This document shows positions 60,656 to 64,000 of a DNA stretch of 64,000 nucleotides, in pieces. Below the pieces are notes generated by a model. It searched no databases and was not told the DNA's origin. It saw only the letters and a list, made by a program, of their open reading frames with translations. This DNA comes from Myxococcus landrumus. Its GTDB lineage: Bacteria; Myxococcota; Myxococcia; Myxococcales; Myxococcaceae. A program made the position numbers and the translations under genes. The stretch is from contig NZ_CP071091.1 in the NCBI RefSeq assembly GCF_017301635.1, positions 4,848,001-4,912,000 of the forward strand, in the 5' to 3' direction. The stretch's first letter is position 1, and each line of letters opens with the position of its first letter.

Positions 60656-61477
60656 ATGGCCACCGAACTCTTCGAGCTGGACTTGACGGACGGCCCCGCG
60701 CTGACCCTTCACGAGCGGGCGTCAGGCCACGTCGCCGAGCGCTATCCCTGGGACTCGCTGGAGCCGTCGCGCTACCCGGCGGCGCTGGTCGAGCGTGCCC
60801 GGTATTCGTGGACGCTGCGAGCGCTCAACGAGTTCGGCAGCGCGACCGTGATGGGGCAGTTGGTGCAGGTCATGGGCGAAGCGCGCGTTCCCCTGGACTT
60901 GTGGAGCCTGGCTGCGCGCTTCCCGGCGGAGGAAATCCACCACGTGGAGCTCTGTGCGAGGGTGGCCATGCGACTGGGAGGCGGCACGCGCCTGTCCTAT
61001 GAGCCCGGGGCGTTCGCCGTGACGTTCGACCCGTCGCTCACCTTCCTCCAGCGCGCCAGCGAGCTCATCGTGCGGGTGTGCTGTGTGGGAGAGACGTTGT
61101 CCTTCGCGCTGTTGTCCGGATGTCTTCGAGCGACGTCCCATCCGCTGACGCGCGCGGTGTTGACGACGCTGGTCCAGGAGGAGGCCCTGCACGGACGGCT
61201 GGGCTTCCTGTATCTGGACTGGATTGCTCCGGACCTGGACGCCGCGGAGAAGGAACGGCTGGGGCGCGTCGCGCGCGAGGCGCTGGATGCCCAGGCGCCG
61301 TTCTGGGAGAAGCTTCGCAGCACGACGAAGGACGGCGTCACCAGCGAGGGCTTCCTGCTGGAGCACGTGACGGAGCTGGGGTGGATGGAGTCCCGTGATT
61401 ACGTCACGGTGAGCCAGGAGACGGCGGAGATGCAGGTGCGGGCACCGCTCCTGCGCCACGGCATCCGCGTCCCCTGA
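60656..61477 (+). CDS. Ferritin-like superfamily protein
   Basis: 273 residues. Two helical half-sites with E(x)xH are visible: AEEIHHVELCARVAMRL and QEEALHGRLGFLYLDW, each after a Glu-bearing helix (NEFGSATVMGQLV, CVGETLSFALLSG). This is the four-helix di-iron arrangement of ferritin-like oxidases. There is no signal peptide. The substrate is unknown; family members include oxygenases and small metal-storage proteins. GAAGGAG precedes ATG 60656. Second gene of the pair with a small lipoprotein. Confidence 0.82.
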   Translation: MATELFELDLTDGPALTLHERASGHVAERYPWDSLEPSRYPAALVERARYSWTLRALNEFGSATVMGQLVQVMGEARVPLDLWSLAARFPAEEIHHVELCARVAMRLGGGTRLSYEPGAFAVTFDPSLTFLQRASELIVRVCCVGETLSFALLSGCLRATSHPLTRAVLTTLVQEEALHGRLGFLYLDWIAPDLDAAEKERLGRVAREALDAQAPFWEKLRSTTKDGVTSEGFLLEHVTELGWMESRDYVTVSQETAEMQVRAPLLRHGIRVP

Positions 61478-61541
61478 CGTGGCAGGCGCACGGCGCGAAG
61501 AAGAGGCTCGCGCCACATGCCGGGCACATGCGGGACGCCCA

Positions 61542-62357
61542 TCAACCTTGCTCGAATTGGGAGATGACCTCCTCGAGGACGTGCAGAAAGTAGTCATTCG
61601 CAATGCCTCCGGCATCGCGAATGGCGAGGAGAAGCGGATGGAAACTCGGGTCGCCCAGCGCCGCGGCGGCCTCGAGCGCGTACACCCGCACCGTATCGCC
61701 ACGAAGCGCGGCCCTCACGGCCTCGACAGCGCGAGGGTCCTGGCGTGTCGCCAGACCGACCAATGCCTCTCCGACAATCTCCGAGTCTTCATCGCCGAGG
61801 CGCGCTGCGAGCGCATCACGCAGTCGTGGTGTGTCAATCGCCTCGCGGAGCGTCCCCAGGCCAAAGGTCGCCCAGTCCCGGACATCGCGGTCCTCGTCTG
61901 ACGAGAGCTGGATGAGCGCCTCCACGGCGTCTGGCGCATCCAAGACAGCCAGTCCGTGCGCCGCGCCATATCGCGCCTCGGCGGCGGGATGACTTGCCAG
62001 GCCGATGAGCTCCGCCAGTGCGCGAGGCTCTACCATCTGCCCCAATGCAACGCCTGCCGAGAGGAGGACCCGAGGCTCCCTCTCTCGCCGAAGCAGGTCC
62101 ATCAGCGCTTCGCCACGCTCCGCCCGGAAGACGCGGCTCCCAGTACCAAGCTGGCCCAGGATGTCCGCGCCGCGCCCCCGCTCTTTCGCGGAGGAGGCCC
62201 CCAGAAGTTGCAGGGCGGCATCCAACACCTCACGCGTCCCCCGACGATGCAGTGTGCGGATGGCATCCCAGGCGCGCTCATCATCTTCGTCGCCCTCGAG
62301 GGCCATCTGGATGAGTTCCTCGGTGCTTCCGTCTTCCCCCTGCCCTGGACGGCTCAT
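61542..62357 (-). CDS. HEAT-repeat protein
   Basis: 271 residues, almost entirely alpha-helical pairs of about 30 residues: RGADILGQLGTGS, RVLLSAGVALGQM, EARYGAAHGLAVLDAPDAVEALIQL, RDWATFGLGTLREA and EIVGEALVGLATRQDPRAVEAV. These are PBS-lyase/HEAT-type repeats. The protein is probably a cytoplasmic scaffold; partners are unknown. It is convergent with the ferritin-like gene. The DUF1993 gene lies 26 bp upstream on the same strand and may be co-transcribed. Confidence 0.88.
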   Translation of the reverse strand: MSRPGQGEDGSTEELIQMALEGDEDDERAWDAIRTLHRRGTREVLDAALQLLGASSAKERGRGADILGQLGTGSRVFRAERGEALMDLLRREREPRVLLSAGVALGQMVEPRALAELIGLASHPAAEARYGAAHGLAVLDAPDAVEALIQLSSDEDRDVRDWATFGLGTLREAIDTPRLRDALAARLGDEDSEIVGEALVGLATRQDPRAVEAVRAALRGDTVRVYALEAAAALGDPSFHPLLLAIRDAGGIANDYFLHVLEEVISQFEQG

Positions 62358-62383
62358 GTTGCTCCTGTGTACTCCGAGACCGC

Positions 62384-62944
62384 TCAGTTCGCCCCCCAGT
62401 TGCCCAGGAAGTCGCCCATGGTGAGTCGCACACCTTGGTTGCGCAAAATGCTGTAGGCGCTGGTCACGTGATAGAAGAAATGGGGGATTGCGAATGCAAT
62501 CAGAAACTGGTGGCCACTGGAGCGCATCGAGCCACGGCGGTGTTCGATGACAATCTCCCGTGCAAGGCCGGCTTCGAGGTCGCCTGGCGCGACTTCTCGG
62601 AGAGAGGTGATCGTCGCATCGAGCCGCTGGTGCAGCTCCGCAATGCTCTTTGCATCGCTCGCGGCCGGCACCTGGGGCACACCCAGCAACTGCGCAATCG
62701 CCAACCGGGCGCCCTCCGCGGCCCAGTGGACTTGGGCGGCGAGCGTATACATGTGCAGGTCATGTGGCGAGGCACTCGCAGCGTCGCGCATGGGCCCGTC
62801 CGTGGCGAGTCGCGCATCCAGCAACGCCGCTTCACCGCCGCCACTGGCCACGACATGCTCTTCGGCCTTCGCCAACTGCGTCTTCAAGTTGGTCAGTCCG
62901 CGGACGAACAGGCCCACGGATGAATCATAGGCATTCAAAGACAT
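62384..62944 (-). CDS. DUF1993 protein
   Basis: 186 residues with the DUF1993 (DinB-like four-helix) pattern: SSVGLFVRGLTNLKTQLAKAEEHV, LDARLATDGPMRD, LHMYTLAAQVHWAAEGARLA and the conserved HQFLIAFAIPHFFYHVTSAYSILRNQGVRL end. The histidines in the last block (FAIPHFFYH) could bind a metal as in DinB-like proteins. Function unknown. Confidence 0.88.
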   Translation of the reverse strand: MSLNAYDSSVGLFVRGLTNLKTQLAKAEEHVVASGGGEAALLDARLATDGPMRDAASASPHDLHMYTLAAQVHWAAEGARLAIAQLLGVPQVPAASDAKSIAELHQRLDATITSLREVAPGDLEAGLAREIVIEHRRGSMRSSGHQFLIAFAIPHFFYHVTSAYSILRNQGVRLTMGDFLGNWGAN

Positions 62945-63016
62945 GGTCCATCCTTCACCGTGTCATGCGCCAGTGCCAACGGGTCCCGACCGGCGCGAAT
63001 TGTTGAGCGGCACTAC

Positions 63017-63203
63017 TTACCGCACCTCATCCCTCTCAGCCAAACGGAGCGTACGTCCACCGATTTCCTCTGTGTGTTCGTCGCCCCCCGCTTCTGGCTC
63101 CCGACGCTTCAGGCCCGACTCGCCCACGGCCAGGAACTTCTCCCGCCACTCGCTCGGCACCAGGGAACCTGACTGCGACGTCAACGCAGCAAATCAGGCG
63201 ATG
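63017..63203 (-). pseudogene. Probable insertion-sequence transposase fragment (OrfA type)
   Basis: A minus-strand frame from about 63203 to a TAA at 63017 encodes VPSEWREKFLAVGESGLKRR, REPEAGGDEHTEEIGG and a final LRLAERDEV. This resembles the W-R-x-x-F-L-A-x-G-x-x-G-L-K-x-R-E segment of IS3-type OrfA proteins, before the leucine-rich helix. It has no start and no partner ORF. It is a decayed piece at best. Confidence 0.4.
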
Positions 63204-63262
63204 CGCCGCGCATGACCTGGGCTCCTGGGTGACGCCTGGAGATTGCAATCAATTCGGGGGCC

Positions 63263-64000
63263 GTGCATTGGAACGTCGTGTCCTCCGCACCCGTCCTTGG
63301 ATTTGGTCGCTATCTCGGCACACCGCTCCAGCGCCTGGAGGTGGCGGGGCTCGTCCTCACGGAGAGCATCTATCCTCCCGGTGCCCTCCTTGCCCTCCAC
63401 CGTCACCGGCATGCGGGCTTCCGGCTCACGCTCGAAGGAGGCTTCACCGAGGTCCTGGAAGGACGTGCCCGGGAATGTCCGCCCAGGTCGGTGGTCTTCC
63501 AGGCCCCCGAGGTCGCCCACGAGCAGCGCATCACAGGTCGGCGCACCCGCACCTTCAACGTCGACTTCTCCGAGGCGGTCTGGCGGTCGCGCTACCCGCT
63601 CCTGTCCCGGCTGGACAGCCAGATGGAGCTCACCTCCGCGCGGATGTCCACGCTGAGCGCGCGCCTCTACCAGGAGTTCCACCGTGGGGATGACGTGGCG
63701 GCGCTGGCCATCGAAGGGCTGGTGCTGGAGCTGCTGGCCGAGGCAGTCCGCGCCACGACTCCCACGAAGGCGTCAGCCCCTCCCGCGTGGCTCGCGCGGG
63801 TCCGGGAGCTCCTCGATGAGGTCCAAGGTTCGCCTCCCACACTCGCGCAACTGGCTCGCGAAGCGGGGGTGAGCCCCACGCAGCTCGGCCGCGGCTTCCG
63901 CCAGTTCTTCCGGTGCACTCCCGCCGACCACCTCCGCCGCGCCCGACTGGAGCGCGCCAGCCGGGCGCTACGGGAGACAGCGCGCTCCCTCAGCGACATC
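63263..64000 (+). CDS. AraC-family transcriptional regulator, 3' end outside the window
   Basis: 246 codons to the window end. The sensing domain (about 10-150) starts YLGTPLQRLEVAGLVLTESIYPPGALLALHRHRHAGF, a cupin-type region, with PPRSVVFQAPEVAHEQRI. The DNA-binding part begins at about 190: TLAQLAREAGVSPTQLGRGFRQFF and HLRRARLERASRALRETARSLSDI, where the window ends inside the second helix-turn-helix. GTG 63263 is a tentative start; GTG 63278 is another option, and neither has a strong ribosome site. Confidence 0.85.
   Translation, partial: MHWNVVSSAPVLGFGRYLGTPLQRLEVAGLVLTESIYPPGALLALHRHRHAGFRLTLEGGFTEVLEGRARECPPRSVVFQAPEVAHEQRITGRRTRTFNVDFSEAVWRSRYPLLSRLDSQMELTSARMSTLSARLYQEFHRGDDVAALAIEGLVLELLAEAVRATTPTKASAPPAWLARVRELLDEVQGSPPTLAQLAREAGVSPTQLGRGFRQFFRCTPADHLRRARLERASRALRETARSLSDI

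Overview
The window is high-GC DNA with the gene style of a myxobacterium (Myxococcota, Myxococcus/Corallococcus-like): many secreted lipoproteins with a lipobox, ECF sigma/anti-sigma pairs, one-component regulators of the LysR, AraC and TetR families, M57 proteases, and several decayed genes. This assignment is an inference from gene content and base composition; no rRNA or other marker gene is present.

Layout. 0-6 kb: the 5' part of a UvrD/PcrA helicase, a hotdog thioesterase, and two separate sigma/anti-sigma cassettes. 6.1-10.5 kb: a Ro60 (Rsr) locus. Two structured RNAs, about 6137-6275 and 7041-7180, each contain a T arm, an acceptor-like hairpin, a D arm and an anticodon-like arm in circularly permuted order, with the RNA ends paired in a long GC stem. 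This is the plan of bacterial Y RNAs of the YrlA type. They flank a metallophosphoesterase gene and precede rsr, which is followed by an unknown conserved gene and a JAB/JAMM metallopeptidase gene. 10.5-17.2 kb: a DUF2267 protein, endonuclease V, a three-gene secreted-protein operon and a subtilisin-like lipoprotein protease. 17.4-18.2 kb: a tiny ubiquitin-like protein and a minimal E1-like enzyme in one operon on the same strand as rsr. With the JAB gene these could form a ubiquitin-like modification module connected with Ro60/Y RNA.

18.2-32.3 kb: small-molecule enzymes, each beside a regulator (FAD monooxygenase/GntR-TetR, alpha/beta hydrolase/TetR, GST), some with clear palindromic operators. 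There is a 1025-residue surface lipoprotein with six cadherin-like domains and seven RCC1 repeats of exactly 180 bp. There is also a TlpA-like thioredoxin gene interrupted by an in-frame TGA exactly where the first redox cysteine belongs, followed by a SECIS-like hairpin: a candidate selenoprotein. 32.3-37.8 kb: a six-gene leftward operon (isochorismatase family, XapX, amidohydrolase, porin, DUF1275, TMEM175).

38-50 kb: a Tat-exported cytokinin-dehydrogenase-like flavoenzyme, a Rox/TfdB-type monooxygenase, two paralogous M57 metalloproteases (one with two LCCL domains), a haem-motif lipoprotein, a truncated haemoglobin with an ABM monooxygenase, a fatty-acid desaturase and small proteins. 50-53.5 kb is a decayed zone containing a broken M50 protease-TPR gene and another multiply frameshifted gene around an intact lipoprotein gene. 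53.5-64 kb: a LysR/isochorismatase/NADP-binding reductase unit with a perfect palindromic operator, a PLP enzyme, an NlpC/P60 lipoprotein, a ferritin-like protein, a HEAT-repeat protein, DUF1993, a probable IS remnant and a 3'-truncated AraC regulator.
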